Assembly: GCA_036925085.1 (NCBI GenBank)
Contig: JAUPFP010000039.1
Coordinates: 1,303,501-1,367,500, forward strand
DNA: 64,000 nt
Direction of reading: 5' to 3'
DNA from: Brachycybe producta
Taxonomy: Eukaryota; Arthropoda; Diplopoda; Playtdesmida; Andrognathidae
Shown: in pieces, positions 10,724 through 23,683 of the stretch
Layout: every line of letters begins with the position of its first letter
Position numbering within the stretch: position 1 is the stretch's first letter
Translations under genes and position numbers: made by a program
Notes under the pieces: generated by a model
What the model was told of the DNA's origin: nothing
The model's input: only the letters and a program-made list of their open reading frames with translations
Database searches by the model: none

Positions 10724-13700
10724 ATGTCTGCGTCCAGTAATGAGGCATTTTTAGCGGGCGACGTTATTGAAGAAATATCGAATATGGAAGAGAATTGTAA
10801 GGTTATTTTGGGACCAGGACTTAAAAGGGAATCCGATAAAGTGGTTGCCACGAAATGTGGTATGTTGAAAAAGAAGGGACAAAATATCTACTGGATTGAT
10901 AGTTTTCAGAAGCGTGTAAGTAAACCGGAAGTGACGTTTCAATTGTGGGGGGTTTTTTTTTTGGAAAAGGGGGGGGGGTTAAATAAGGGAGGCTGGCTTT
11001 GTGATTAACCAATAGGAGACGTCTATTTGAGCGCGGGGGAAAAAAAACTTCAAAACCTTTTTTTTTTACTATGAATGAATGGCAATAGCAATAGATATAA
11101 GAATAACATTAGAACTCTTGTTACTTGTTGTTTCGTAATCAAATTTAAGAATAAATTGAAAGTGTTGTAGAAACTAGAAGAGTAAATGAATCATGTTGAT
11201 ATTTTTTTTAAAAATAAACTTTTTATGACGGTTTAAACTTTAGAAAAAACGCCAAATTTCATGCTTTTTAAGGTGATTTTTGAACTCTAGATTATTTTGT
11301 CTTTCAGAAGAGCAAAATTAAGACAAACTTGAACTTGTTTTACAAACTAGAAAGGTAACTCAATCACTTCATGTTGATTTCTTTCAAAATAATCATTTCA
11401 AAATGTCATGTGCTTTAAATTTGGCCATTTTCACAAACTGGCATAAAAAGTTTATTTTGAAAGATATATCAATATGAAAATACCCTTCAAGTGATTGAGC
11501 TACCTTTCTAGTTTCTATAACACATTTAAGTTTCTCTTCGTTTTGCAACGGAAAGACAGAATAATCAGAGTTCGAAAGATGTTTACACTTTAAAACCACC
11601 TTACTCTTCTAGTTTCGAAAACAGTTGCAATTTGTTAACAAAGTTTTTTTCCTAATCTGCAGAATAAACTGAAGAGTTCGATTTTCATACATTTATCGGT
11701 ATTTTAACGTAATTAAATTGACTTACCATATCTCCGAAAATAGTTCTGATTTCGATAGCCACATGATCAGCTGGTGATGGATACAGTGGAGGATGAATCA
11801 AAGAATCCATTGTCGTTTCATTTAATTTATCGCAATCACACGCATTTCGTTCATTCTTTCCTATCTTTTATGTTTGTTGTTGTTTTTTTTTTAGTACGTT
11901 CCAGTTCGAAGCGAGAACGTGATCGGAATCGTTACGGCTAAAGCTGGCGACGTATTCCGAGTGGACATCGGAGGCAGCGAACAAGCAACACTCTCGTATT
12001 TAGCTTTTGAAGGTGCCACCAAAAGAAACAGACCAATCGTACAGGTTCGTACGGTTTTCTTTTTTTAATTTTAGCTTTTTTAAACGACGCGTTTTTTTTT
12101 TCTCTTCAAAACGTGGTTAGAGAGGAAAAAAAAAGTTTAGGAAAAATCCTATGATGTTTTATAATAACGCGCAAATTTTTCCGTTTGTTGTTGTTGTCTT
12201 TATCGATAATGTTTACAAAATATAGATAATTGCTTATTTTGAATTGGACGACAGGTGAGTTTTCTATTGAAATAAAATGTAAATTACTATCAAGCCGTTG
12301 CCGAGTACCACAAGTGTAAAAGAAAGAATAGAAACACACGTGAACGGTGGTGTAATTATTAGGACGTGACTCTCGTTTTAAGAGGACAACAGAAGGACTC
12401 TGAATGAGGAGGAGGCTGGAAGAAGAAAGCCTCAAATACGGGGACCCACCTGTCCATTAATACCTTGACCTGTTTAAATCTCAACAGAAAACCACTTTTT
12501 TTTTTTTGGGTTGTAATACTCTTTTATCGTTAACCTTGAGGCTAACTTAAAAATTAAAGTATAGCCTAAATAATAAAGTGGACCTCGGATATGAAAAAAA
12601 GAAAATAAGGAAAAATAAAGCAGATGAATAAGAAGGGGGAAAAAAAAGAATGCAAAACCCAGATCTATTAAATATAATTTAAAATTACTTTTCAGTTTGA
12701 TAACAAAAAAGGGAAAAGAGAAAATAATGGTAGTTTTTTTTTAATGTTGGTTGTTTTGTCTCATTTTGAACAAAAAAAAAATGCATTTTGTCTTTATGGC
12801 TTGTGTTTTCATCATTTCTTTGTTATTTCTTTATAAATTGTTCAAGTTTTTGTGTCTGGATTACAATTATTAAATTATGTAACAAACTTTAAAACTATTC
12901 AGACAATGAGGGAGAAAAAAGCGACTGCTAAAAGTTTTTGCATTTTTTAAAATTTACTTTGTGGCTCAGATAAAACGTCGTTTGTTTAAAGGTGTATTAT
13001 TTGTAATCAAAAGAAGTTGCATAAAGGCTAGAGTTTAACCTACAATTCTAAATAAGCTGCAGTTTATTTCTAGAAGAATTCTAGCCTCTTTTGATTGCAA
13101 AAAGTATAATTGAAGCGTGCGTTTCCTAAACGTTGTAGATGCCAATATTTAAATGTTTCAGGAGATTTTTCTACTAAACCAATTACCGGTACATTAAAGG
13201 CATAAAATATTGTAATTCAATTTACAGAAAGCTAAGAAATGAAGAGACTGTATTAAAAAAAATTATTAATCAGTATTAGAATATTTCAGGAGTGGAGAAG
13301 ATGGGCTGCTGAGACAGGCAATGAACTTAGACCTGGGAATAAAACGGGGTAGAGGAAGACCCAAGCAAACCTGGGATGTGGTAGTAAAACGGGATATGGT
13401 GGCATGTGGGGTCACTGGGGGCTTGGTGCAAAATCGGAACGAGTGGAGAGTTAGAACCAGCAAGGCCGACCCTGCTGCTCGCGGGATAAGGTACAGGAAA
13501 TGATGATGATGATGATTAGAATATTTTTTAAAAAAATTTTAAACTTCATTTCAGTTCTAAATGTCAACAAGCAACCTAAGTAGCCGAATTATCAGCATTT
13601 GTTTCTTGTTGGCATTTACAACGTGACTATAGTCACTAAGTGACTTGGCCAGGTTGTCACTCGAATTGCTATTGGCTGTTACAACGTTATGACTTGCACA

Positions 13701-16700
13701 GCAATTCTACTTCAGTTTTTTTTTACCGTCAGTAACAGCACTTTCGTGACAAACAAATTTCCCCTGGAAAAAGCATAGCGTTTACAACCCATTAAAAACG
13801 TGATTAATCTTTATGTGGCATTTACAACGTTATGGAAATGCAAGCTTCAATTATTTATATTTCTCTAAAATTATAAAAGCTGCTAAAATATGAATTTATT
13901 ATAAATTTCTGCACAATATAACATTTCAGTAATAATTTTAATAAAATTGGAAAGTTTGTTAGAACCTAGAATGTTATTTTAATGTTTATTTCATTCAAAA
14001 TAAACTTTACATCTAGATAGAAATTTAAAAAAATATCGCTTACTAAGCAATCATCTGCTTAAAATTGGGTCATTTTCAAGCATATTTATGTCGCTCCTTA
14101 AAGGCAGATTAGTCAAGAGTTTGAAGGGGTATTTGCACCTTAAATTCAAATTAACTAACTTGTAGCAGGACGTAAATAATTCGTATTAATTATACATTCT
14201 ATCAGATGTTTTAAATTTACATAATTAAAAGAGAAATGACAACAATATGAAAATGATTGAAAGGTTTTCATAACAAAAATGAATTTAAAAAAAAAATTCA
14301 TTCAATAAAAACATTTTCTAAGAAAATGCAATGCTTCAAGCGAAAATGCAAAAAAAAAACTGTTACTTATTGTAACAAGTGTTGATTGACAATACTTCTT
14401 CATACTTTATTAATTTTAATTGCTTTTAGGCTCCAGGAAACGACTTTTTTGAAAGTCATTCTGGAAACTTTTAAGTATGGAACTTTTTTTTTAATTTCTT
14501 GACGAATATGAATATGTTTTAGTTTTTGCACGAATGATAATGTTTTTTTTTAGATGATGATGATGTGATTATTTTTAACTGGAGACAGGTTACCTGCACC
14601 ACATTTATTATAATAGAAATATTATATTTTATTATAAAACGAGAAAGGGAAAAAGAAAAATGAAATGAAAGTAGGAAATACTTAATTGTGACCCGGAATT
14701 TGTGTTGCTGCTCTCAACGAATTGAGGTTAAATGAAAAGGACGTGTCTTGGTTTTAATTCAAGTGATCGCAAGAAATATAATTTTATTTAGTCAGAACTT
14801 CTCGAGGTGTGTGGGGAGAGAAAAAAAAGTAGGATAGCCAATGTAGAAATTTCGGTGGTTTTTCTTGAAATGGGAGGTGAAGGAGGAGGGGGGGGGGGCA
14901 TTTAATTGGCTATTATTTGGCTTGCAAGTTATAATTTAGAATCATAGTCCTACATACTGTAATGTTTGTTTCATCATAATTAAAATGGTGTAGTCACAAA
15001 AAAATCGGATAACACGAAAAATATTTTCGGTCAGGTTTTTTTTTTAGATTAGCATAGAGATACTTTCTTTTAACATGAATAGAGAGATATTCTGTTCTCT
15101 TATTCAATTCGGTATTCCTGCAATCAGCTTAAAAGCCATGTGACAGGGGGAATTGCTCCCGATCACAAATGAAATGTCATTCAGGTAAAACAGGACATCA
15201 TTGTTAAATTGAAATCGTCCTAACAAAGAATTATCAACTGGAAGAGAATCCCATAGTCTAATAATATAACCCATTTGAGGGAGAAAAAAAAAAGACCAAA
15301 AATAATATTTTGGGTTAAACGGGTTTCCTTTGTATATTTAATTTTCTTTCTAGAATTCTAGTTATGAAATTATGATATAAGGGGAAACATTTTAGGGAGA
15401 GGAAAGGATTTTAATTATTTATTTAAACTAGTCTTAACTAGAAAAAGTAAAGGAAGATGATGAATTATTATGATTAAAAATAAACTTTTCATGATAGTTT
15501 AGAATTTGCAATGAATGTGGTGGTTGTTTTTGAAAGTTGATCAAAAATGATTAAAATCATCTTTGTTCATAATGTGAAAACATATTTTTTTAAATTATTT
15601 TAAATTTTTTTTACTGCAGTTTATAAAAATTAATAAGCAAGGCAAAGAAAATTAAGCTTTTTGCAATCAAAGAGGCTGCTTATACCTAATACCTTGTACA
15701 CACACCTGATAATTTAAATGCATTTAAATAATAAACGTGTTCTACAGAGTCTCGTGAAGGGCAAACAAACAATATGTCGAATTCAATTTATTCAGTTAAT
15801 AATCTCAAAATATTGAGTTAATAATTAAATATAATATAGAAACTATTGACAATTTTTATTTGGTGTTCATGTCCTTAACTGGATTCCGTATAATTCACCT
15901 AAACACATTTAATTTGAATTCTTTTAACTCATGTGTATGCCGTATGCGAGGTATTAGAGGCTACATATTTTCCAGAATTAAACTAAAGCTTATTTAGAAT
16001 TGTAGGTTAACTTTAGCCTCTAAGCAGCCTTCTTGATTGCAAATAGCGTCATTTTTTTTTGCCTTATTAATAAGGTTACGAAGTTACGAAATTATTTCAT
16101 TTTAGTTTCAATTTGTGGGAATTTTAAAATTATCAACAAAAAAAAAGCAAAAAAAAAACCCATTTTAATTTTTATTGTTTTTATTTCTAAAGATAAAATG
16201 AAAATGATCTTCTAGTCTGAATTGATGATCGATGAATTCTTGGTTACGGTAGTCTTCTAGTTTGAATTTAATTTCTTCTGAAACGAAGACGTAATCAAGA
16301 GTTCTATTTACAATTGTTGATCCTTCATTTGCATATTTTGCAATTTTTACTAAAGTACAAAATAATTCTAATCATGACAAATATCAAATAACACTAGTGG
16401 GGTAACCCGTCATAAATGACGGGAGCAAAATTCACAGGCAACTGTGCGCATGCGCGTCGTTTTATCCTTTTTTTTTACTCCTTTCATTTCAATTTCAGTC
16501 ACCCCCTCCCACTTTTCTCTCTCTCCACCCTTCTACACTTTTCAACCTTTTCTCCTCACCCCCTCCCACTTTTCTCTCTCTTTCTCTCCCCCCCCCTTCT
16601 ACACTTTCCAAGGGAAGAGTTCAACATATAGTTGACCTTGAGAAAAAAAAAACAGTTCATTTATTCAAATTTATATAAATTCCGACGTGCTTCAATGGTT

Positions 16701-17727
16701 TTTGTTACTCCACACACATACACAGACCTGTGATATTATATATATATAATTGTTAAGCTGGGTTCGGATGACCAATTGAGGCTTGTCCATCCCGAATTGT
16801 CTCTGAAAACTAGTTGTTCATTTTCCCATGATTTGAAATATTACGATTTGAACAAATGTGTATGTTCTCGCGCTATAATCCAGTTCGATCCAAAGATTGA
16901 AGTGGATTTCTAGCTGAGCAAATCGTACGATTCAAGATAGAAGATGAGTTAAAATTTGGATTGATGTAAAATCGACCACATACACGATAAATTTTGGTTT
17001 TGAAAAGTCAGGTTGGATAAGCGAGAATTGATCACGTGTACCTGGCCTAAAAGTTGAATTTAATTATAAAAATCCAGCACATACACGATCAATTCTGGTA
17101 TTGAAAATCCAGGCAGGACAAGCCAGATCGGTTTTAAGAAAAATGGAAAATTTCTTTCCCCCGGATTATTTCGCCGTTTTTCAAAAACATGCAAATTGAA
17201 AAAAAGTTAAGAATATTTCGAGAAATTTGGTTGTTTCGTTTGTCACGAAACAACTTTCTTGATTAATTGTCTTTATTGTTATGCCGTAGATCGGTGATGT
17301 GTTATACGCAAAGTTACTCGTTGCCAGTAAAGACATGGAACCAGAATTAGTTTGTGTCGATCGTCACGGGAAAAGTTCAGGAATGGGTGTCCTTCCCGAA
17401 GGTGGTTTCATGTTTCAAACTTCCATCAACCTCATCCGAAAGTAAAAGACACAACTTCAAAACAATCAGTCGCATATTACGTTATGTACTCATTTTAACG
17501 TTCTTTTACACAGAATTCTTTCGCCATCGTGTGTTCTTTGTAAATCACTCGGATACAATTTCCAGTTTGAATTAGTAGCCGGTTTGAACGGGCGAATTTG
17601 GATTCGAGGTCGCGATGTTAAACAGACGATCGCCATTCGAAATGCCATCTGTTTATCCGAGACGATGACAAACAAAGCGATCGAAGTGATGTGCAGGAAA
17701 CTGGCGGATGCTATAGCTCAATTTTAA
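10724..17727 (+). CDS. EXOSC3: Exosome complex component Rrp40
   Basis: Four exons (10724-10915, 11895-12044, 17290-17441, 17514-17727) encode 235 residues, against 275 in human. EXOSC3 is one of three cap subunits of the RNA exosome, the 3'-5' RNA decay and processing machine of nucleus and cytoplasm, and binds RNA through S1 and KH folds. Diagnostic stretches are [46 protein letters not shown] (S1 domain), [40 protein letters not shown] and [10 protein letters not shown] (KH region). All introns are GT-AG with phases 0, 0 and 2. Intron 2 is 5.2 kb and holds a truncated LINE and several foldback elements; intron 3 is only 72 bp. The gene converges on the aldo-keto reductase, whose stop lies 299 bp away, so the 3' ends may overlap. 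Confidence 0.96.
11145..11640. repeat. FB1 copy with a second FB1 nested inside
   Basis: An outer copy (11145-11268 and 11601-11640) is split by a complete inner copy (11269-11600). The inner copy starts TTAAGGTGATTTTTGAACTC and ends TTTAAAACCACCTTA; right after it, the outer right arm resumes with CTCTTCTAGTTTCGAAAACA. It lies in EXOSC3 intron 1. Confidence 0.65.
12988..13122. repeat. FB3 element copy
   Basis: Arms: left TTGTAATCAAAAGAAG and AAAGGCTAGA; right TTCTAGCCTCTTTTGATTGC and AAAAAGTATAATT. In EXOSC3 intron 2. Confidence 0.6.
13287..13514 (+). mobile_element. 5'-truncated LINE (non-LTR retrotransposon), 3' end only
   Basis: A 228-bp insertion encodes only the end of a LINE polyprotein: [48 protein letters not shown], then a stop. 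The RGRPKxxW...DP pattern is common after the reverse transcriptase in RTE/CR1-like families; I cannot name the clade. It ends in a (TGA)n tail. A perfect 12-bp target duplication, ATTAGAATATTT, flanks it at 13275-13286 and 13515-13526. It is dead on arrival through 5' truncation and probably young, because the duplication is intact. It lies in EXOSC3 intron 2. Confidence 0.9.
13922..14150. repeat. FB1 foldback copy, diverged
   Basis: Left arm TTAGAACCTAGAATGTTATTT and TTCAAAATAAACTTT; right part AAGAGTTTGAAGGGG and ATTTGCACCTTAAA. Half of the right arm is missing. Confidence 0.5.
15640..16072. repeat. FB3 element interrupted by other sequence
   Basis: Left arm TTTTTGCAATCAAAGAGGCT (15659-15678), right arm TTAGCCTCTAAGCAGCC and TTGATTGCAAATAGC (16010-16050). 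About 280 bp of unrelated AT-rich DNA separates them, so this looks like a later insertion or a longer variant. Confidence 0.5.
16496..16615 (+). repeat. Pyrimidine-rich direct repeat, two units
   Basis: Two head-to-tail units of about 60 bp begin CACCCCCTCCCACTTTTCTC and include CCTTCTACACTTT. They follow a short inverted sequence, ACCCGTCATAAATGACGGG (16407-16425), next to CACTAGTGGGG. It may be the end of an unrecognised element. Confidence 0.55.
16754..17049. repeat. Element with GGTNCACGTGATCAATT-like ends
   Basis: Left end AAGCTGGGTTCGGATGACCA and right end TGATCACGTGTACCTGGCC are imperfect inverted repeats. A further partial unit follows to about 17115 (CATACACGATCAATTCTGG). In EXOSC3 intron 2, 240 bp before exon 3. 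Confidence 0.55.
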
Positions 17728-17907
17728 AGCCAGACTTAAAAGTAAGTACGAATTTTCAGAGTCGGTTTATTAAATTTGACATTTCTCATTTTTACGACAC
17801 ACAAAAATAGACAAGTATAATGAATTTCTTTAAATGTTCTCTCGTGAGGATAAAAAAACAAATTCGTAAGAAATTTACATCGTGAATTTCTCAAGGCATA
17901 AAAAATG

Positions 17908-17913
17908 AATAAA
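17908..17913 (+). promoter_or_regulatory. Candidate poly(A) signal of EXOSC3
   Basis: AATAAA lies 180 bp past the EXOSC3 stop, inside the 299-bp gap between the two convergent genes. On the opposite strand an AATAAA at 17771-17766 could serve the aldo-keto reductase. If both are used the 3' UTRs overlap by about 140 bp. Confidence 0.45.
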
Positions 17914-18026
17914 TTATTTTTCATGTTTTTTAATATAAAGAAAACAATGATATGTTGAAAAAGCATGACGAGTTTTAAATGAAACGTAATTGAGTTTGTA
18001 AAATGGCAGTTAGCGGGATGAAAATC

Positions 18027-21000
18027 TCAACTGTTGCTGCTGGTTCTGTTTTTACGAGATCCTTCGACGTGTTGGTGTTGTATTAGATTTAACTTGTAAC
18101 CATCAGGTAACGGATGATCAATTTTATCCTGAATTCCACTTAAATCGACGATACGACGACCATCGTGGAGTCCGTTTAACACTTTCATGTCGGCCTCGCT
18201 CAATGTAAAGTCAAAGACCTGAAAACAAATAATGTAATTGTAAAAACAAATCATATAATAATTGTATGAATTAAACTTATTTCCCACCCTTTTTCTACTA
18301 TATTATCAAGGTAACATGATTTTAATCTCATTATTAGATTTTTTTTCTACTTTTCTTTTAAGGACATTTGTAAGTGAAAATGTCCTTGAATTCCTGGTTA
18401 TTTTCCGTTTCTTAAAACATTAAGAAAAACTTGAAAATTTTTTTTAGGTTATAAAAACTAACTGAATTAATGATATATTCTAAAGTAAGCTTTTTATGGA
18501 AAGATAAAAGTTTATTTAAGATTGTTTATTAACAGCTGATTATAGAAATCTGATTATTCTATCCTTAAGAAAAGTCGGAAAGTGGTTTTAGTAACTAGAA
18601 GGGTAACCTATTAATCGCTTGAGCATATTTTCATAATGGCATCTTTTAAAATAAACTTTTTATAGGCAAAAAGACTCACACTGACTTAAAAAGTTTATTT
18701 TGAAAGATAACACGAAAATATCCTTAATTGATTAAGGTACCCCTTCTAGTTTCTAACGCGCATTCAAGTTTTTCTTAATTTTGCGCCTTGAACATAGAAG
18801 AATAGACGAACTAGAGTTTGAGGAGTGTTTACACTTTAAAAAACCACCTTAAGATAAATGCAAAAATAAAATCAGCCACCCTGAACATCACAATGTGAAT
18901 GCTACGTTTACAGTCGCCATTTCATGATGACGTCCTATCTGGTAATTGTACACAGATCAGATGTTGGGACGTGATCGCAAAGTACCGACTATGAACGCGG
19001 CGTAACTATTATGTTCTAACTTAGCACCTGGCAGTTCTCCCAGACACGAGACGGCTTCGTGGACTTGGGAATTGTTATCACATTATTCTGAAAAATCAAG
19101 AAGAGTCGAATTCAGAGATTAACACGAAATTCCATTCACGTTTAGTTGTCGGTCACCTGGATGGACCATCTGATTAAGGTCTGTGCTGCTGTTTTACCCT
19201 GTCTTGTGGCTATTTCGGTGATCGGAGCCTCCTTTAACACCGTGCCCTTTGCCAAGGGGCAGTATCCCTGTAACAAAAACAGATGATAATCAACGAGCTT
19301 AAAAATGAAAAATAAGACGATCGTGCCTCCAATTGAATATTGTGCTCGATGCAAAAGTCGTGTAGTTCCTTCGGGTTCTGGTACGGATGAAACTCTACTT
19401 GGTTCACGTGCGGCCTCACGCCGCAGTAATCGTGGAGTTCCTCGAGGTGAAAAACAGAGAAGTTGCTCACTCCGATGGCTCTCACGTAACCTGCAAACGA
19501 AATAACGTAAAAATAAGGCCAATCATGCATGGTTAAATGTGGAAATTGCCTTCGTCGAGCAATATTTCCAGTTGACGCCAGGTGTCTTCCCGTAGTTGCC
19601 TTTCATCTTCGCAAATGGACGGACAATTGGGTGCATGTAGCATAAAAAGATCTTAAAACAAAAGTTTTGATGTTAGATTGTTAGTACAAAAGTGAAAGTT
19701 TTTCTTCGTTTTGATTACCAATGTAATCTGTTCCTAGTCTTTGTCTTGAACCTTTGAAGGCCTTTCGAGCGGAAACCGTTCCATAATCAGTGGGCCAAAG
19801 TTTTGTTGTCAAAAACAATTCCTCCCTTGCAATTCCACATTCCTGTAATTAGATAATAAACAAAAAACACACCATCAAAATATATAGGACAATTTCCTTT
19901 GAACAATGCGCGTGTACAGTGGACTGGTGTGCACTGTAAAAGGACCGTCCACACAGATGCAAAAAGTGGAGAGACACATAAGACTCTTCAACATGTTTCT
20001 GCAACAAAGTCTCCACTACGCATATTCTAGTTGTTGCTGTTGCTAGTTTCTAAATGTCCCCTAAATATTTCGTGGTTTTATGTTGAGTGGCAAACTTTGA
20101 AGAAAAAGCACACAACATGTGGCAACCGTCCCCCAGATGTTTTTTTTTAGTGTGGACGGGTCTCTATTTGATACCTACATTGTGTCAAAATTTGGAGCCC
20201 GGTCCACGAAACGTTATACTGGGCTCAGTCCACTAAGTCCATAAAGATCATCAGGCCTGTAAAGACCATTAGGTCCACAAAGCCCACCAGGCCCATGGGC
20301 TTTATTTGGGTCACTTGTCTAGTCTTGTTGACTGTTTCATTTGGATGTTTGCATTTGGGCAAATCAACAAAAGTGTGTTGCCTCTACGTGGTCACTTATT
20401 TTGAGAAACACGGAGCAACTAGTTGTTGGAGGCTTTGTGGCATCAAAACGTTTCTCCTGTGTGGACACTATAGTTCCTCCCGTTGCTATTATATGGTTTA
20501 TAGAAACATTTGGAAATACAGAGGCAACGCTAATGTTTCCATTTTGTTGCATCTGTGTGGACAAACCTTTTTTTAAGTGTCCTTGGAAACAACAGTTGCA
20601 CCCAGTGACATTATTATTATTATTCTAATCGTGGAAGTTTCTAGAAACTGGGTCATCTTGCCAATGGTCATCATGTGCAATATTACTCAGTGTGTGTGTG
20701 TAATGTAATATTGACGTAAAGCAGTTACGTGATTAATAAGAAGCGATAAATCGTTAGGCTCAGACACATCATAAATTCACCATGTTTTATTTGAGACACA
20801 CATTTGAACACATTTACTTTTATTGGCAGTGTGTACAAAAGGGGGAAAGTGAGCTTTTTTTCAGAGGCAACAACCTGGCAAGGCAACATTAGACATTGTT
20901 TGTTAGAAAATGAAATTGTTGAAAGGGGGGGGGGAACACATTTTCTCTCACTAGTAGCCATTTCTTTAGTTAACTGACTTTGGAGGATCCGAATTTTTTT

Positions 21001-23324
21001 ATTTCTAACTCAGTACACTAATGCAACTTCATAATAGCTAGCCTCCACCTCCAACCCTCCTAGTCGTTTTAAATGGAAATCATTTCAGATGGGTACAGCC
21101 ATTGTGTTAAGAGATTTAAAAGAGGGATTTAAACTTTTAAGAAGTAGCAAAAGTTGTCCAATTCTATTCTGAACTTCAGAAAAATCCCCTCCTCCCAGGT
21201 CCCCCTCGTAATAAGTTTTCTAAATAAAAGCTTTTTTTTTATTCTTGCAGCTGTCAGGAAAAATACTTTTCAACTTATTTCATTATTTCTGGAACCCTCT
21301 TGAAACTTGAAAGTTGAACTGAACTCTTGAAAAAATAAGTTCATCCATCCATCCATCCCTCTTCTTCCTCTCGCTCTTTTTTCATTCGTGTGTTTTGTGT
21401 AAAAGACTAGAATAAGAAGAAAGTTCAAATTTTTATCATCAATCAATCACCTTGATGGCCGATTGAAGTTTTTCTTCGCATCCGTAACGTTTTGCCGTAT
21501 CAATCAAACGATAACCACAATCTTTAAGCGCAAAAACAATTGAATCATGAGAGTAACCACCGCTGTGAGACGTTCCTGAAAATAAAAATCACGACGTAAG
21601 TTATTTTATTAACCTCATTATTATTCATTGTCGTCAGATGATGATGATGATGATGATCACGATAATGCAAAAATGTATACACAACTTCTACTTCCATAAT
21701 AAATGTACCAGTCATTTTAAGGTGGTTTTAAAAGTGTAAACACGCCCTTCGTACTCCGCTTTTCAGGTGCAAAATAAAAAGAAAACTTTAAATGTCTTTT
21801 GAAAACTAGAAATGGCAACACTTATGTGTATTTTCATGTTGCTATCTTTCAAAATAAGTTTTTTGTGTTTTGAAAAAGCTTATTTTGAATTTGAAAAAAA
21901 AAAAATACTCTGCAAGCAGCCAAGAAGGTCTGTGACAGAGGGACCAAAAGTCTAATTGCAGCATTTAGAAATGCATTGTCAAAACTCATGAACCCCAATA
22001 ACAATTGCAATGTGCAGCTGAAAATAATGCTTCATTGTCAGAAAATGAAGAGCATCTTAATACAAGTTTATTTTCAATGCATAAAAATCCTCCGTAAAAA
22101 AGTTCTTAGAATTTTGGAAAAAAAAAAATACGTGATTGAGCTGCTATGCTACCCTTTTAGTTTCTAAAACACATTCAAGTTTCTCATTATTTTACTCCTG
22201 AAAGTGAGAATAAAACCATGAAAGGGGTTGCCATTTGCAATTGTAAAATGGGACAGTAGAAGAGAGAAGATGAAGTATTTTTCGTGATGTCAATTATTTT
22301 GATTATTATCGATTTGTGGACAAAAACAAATTGCGTTTTCGGTGCCAGACAGATAGATAGAGAAAGAGATGTATTCAGAGGGAGAGAAACACAAAAGAAT
22401 TTTCTCTCTTCCCCCCCCCCCTCCTCCTTCTCCTCTTCGCTTATTTTTGCACGTGATTGCCATGTGCTCGAGATGCTTCCTCGCCCATACACACGTGCTT
22501 CCCCATTGGTTGATGCATGCATATAAGAACCAATTAGAGAAGAGTAATGTTGGATTCAGATGGTGATATGGCCTTGAGATCCCTTGGCAAAGATCAAAAT
22601 ATGGAAATAATCATCATCTTATGTATTTTTAAGACAAAATTAATTATGCTCTTTTTGAACAGAAAAAGAGGCTGCTTTAAAGGCTAGATTGAATTTGCAT
22701 CTCCAATTCAACTGTAATTTTAATTTTAGATGAAATATAGCCTCTAATCAGCAGCCTTTTTTATTGCAAAAAGCATGAATTATTTTTGCTTTATCTGCAT
22801 TTTGATTCTTGAAATAATTTTATATTAAAAAACAAAATATTTGATTATGATTGGGAGAGGGAAGAATTATAAAGAATTATAATTACATTAATTAAAGACA
22901 TAAAATAAATTATTTTTGTTGTTGATGACAAAATAGCAAATTTAAGATGAAATTTTGTTGTCATTTCACTGAGAAAAAAAAAACAAATTTGAAACATTCT
23001 CTTTAATTTATCTAGTTTAATTAATTAATAGCTTAATGACATTTATCGAGCATTGAAAATAAATTAATAAAAAAACAAAGGTCGAAATGAATTAAATCAA
23101 GTTCATTATGAAGAAGAAAAAAAGATAATTAAGTGTCATTTGATATTATGGAGCAAAAGAACAAACAAACAAAACACATTAATAACACGAAGAAGAACAC
23201 ACACAACCTAGATTTAAGGTGAATTAATTAAGTTGATAATAAATGCTAATTGCTTGCCTAATCCTAGCATGGGCATTCGTACGGAATTTCGAAGGTGGAC
23301 GACGACGGCGGCGGCGGCGTCCAT
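18027..23324 (-). CDS. Aldo-keto reductase
   Basis: Eight exons on the minus strand (23324-23258, 21575-21451, 19842-19719, 19651-19550, 19490-19327, 19267-19157, 19087-19028, 18218-18027) give 314 residues, the usual family length. The enzyme is expected to be an NADPH-dependent carbonyl reductase with a TIM-barrel fold; the substrate cannot be read. The catalytic tetrad is complete: Asp48 and Tyr53 in LIDTAKRYG, Lys78 in LTTKLW and His111 in FMLHAPN. Other landmarks are MPMLGLGTSHSGG, RAIGVSNFSVFHLEEL, VNQVEFHPYQ, GYCPLAKG, IPKSTKPSRV and FTLSEADMKVLNGL. Exon 1 begins MDAAAA from a GCC repeat. Three of the seven donors (introns 1, 4 and 5) are GC rather than GT, forced by reading frame. The C-terminal tail after GYKLNL is longer than usual and low in complexity. 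The gene is divergent from TRPML. Confidence 0.95.
18516..18852. repeat. FB1 foldback copy, nearly complete
   Basis: Begins TTAAGATTGTTTATTAACAG and ends AAAAAACCACCTTAAG. A further partial arm precedes it (from about 18395). It lies in intron 7 of the aldo-keto reductase. Confidence 0.8.
19939..20164. repeat. Element with AGGACCGTCCACAC ends
   Basis: Left AAAGGACCGTCCACACAGA and right AGTGTGGACGGGTCT form inverted termini. Similar GTGTGGAC motifs recur to about 20590, suggesting a second broken unit. In aldo-keto reductase intron 2. Confidence 0.5.
21717..22212. repeat. FB1 foldback copy with internal extra sequence
   Basis: Starts TTAAGGTGGTTTTAAAAGTG and ends TTTACTCCTGAAAGTGAGAA. About 240 bp between the arms (21890-22130) is unlike other copies. 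In aldo-keto reductase intron 1. Confidence 0.7.
22640..22795. repeat. FB3 element copy
   Basis: Left AAAAAGAGGCTGCTTTAAAG and GGCTAGA; right AGCCTCTAATCAGCAGCC and TTTTTTATTGCAAAAAGC. It has the clearest stem of this family. Confidence 0.7.
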
Positions 23325-23683
23325 TCCACCTCCGCCTCTTCTTCTTTTATCGGTTCCACTCATTTATTTATTTCAATCGTCATTCATCAATAGGCAAACA
23401 GCAACAAAAAAAAAATACACCGTCTGATTCTAATCGTAATCCGCGTTCTATTTCTCTGCTGTTCGCCTGCCTGTTACTCAATGGCACTTGCACATTTATA
23501 TGTGCAGCTCCGGGTCGTAGGGCGCCACCGCCGCCGCCAGTAGAGCACCGGGTCTGAGCACGGGTCAATATGTATACATAGAGGTAGCTCAATTAAGAGC
23601 ACTACCAATTTGTTGCTAATGTATAACTGATTGTACTCAATAGATGACACAACTGCTACTTAGAGCTAAAATCCTTCTCAAGA

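Noticed and set aside
22369-22526. A coding exon near the G/C-rich stretch at 22400-22500
   Set aside because: The frames are driven by a poly-C tract and show no family match.
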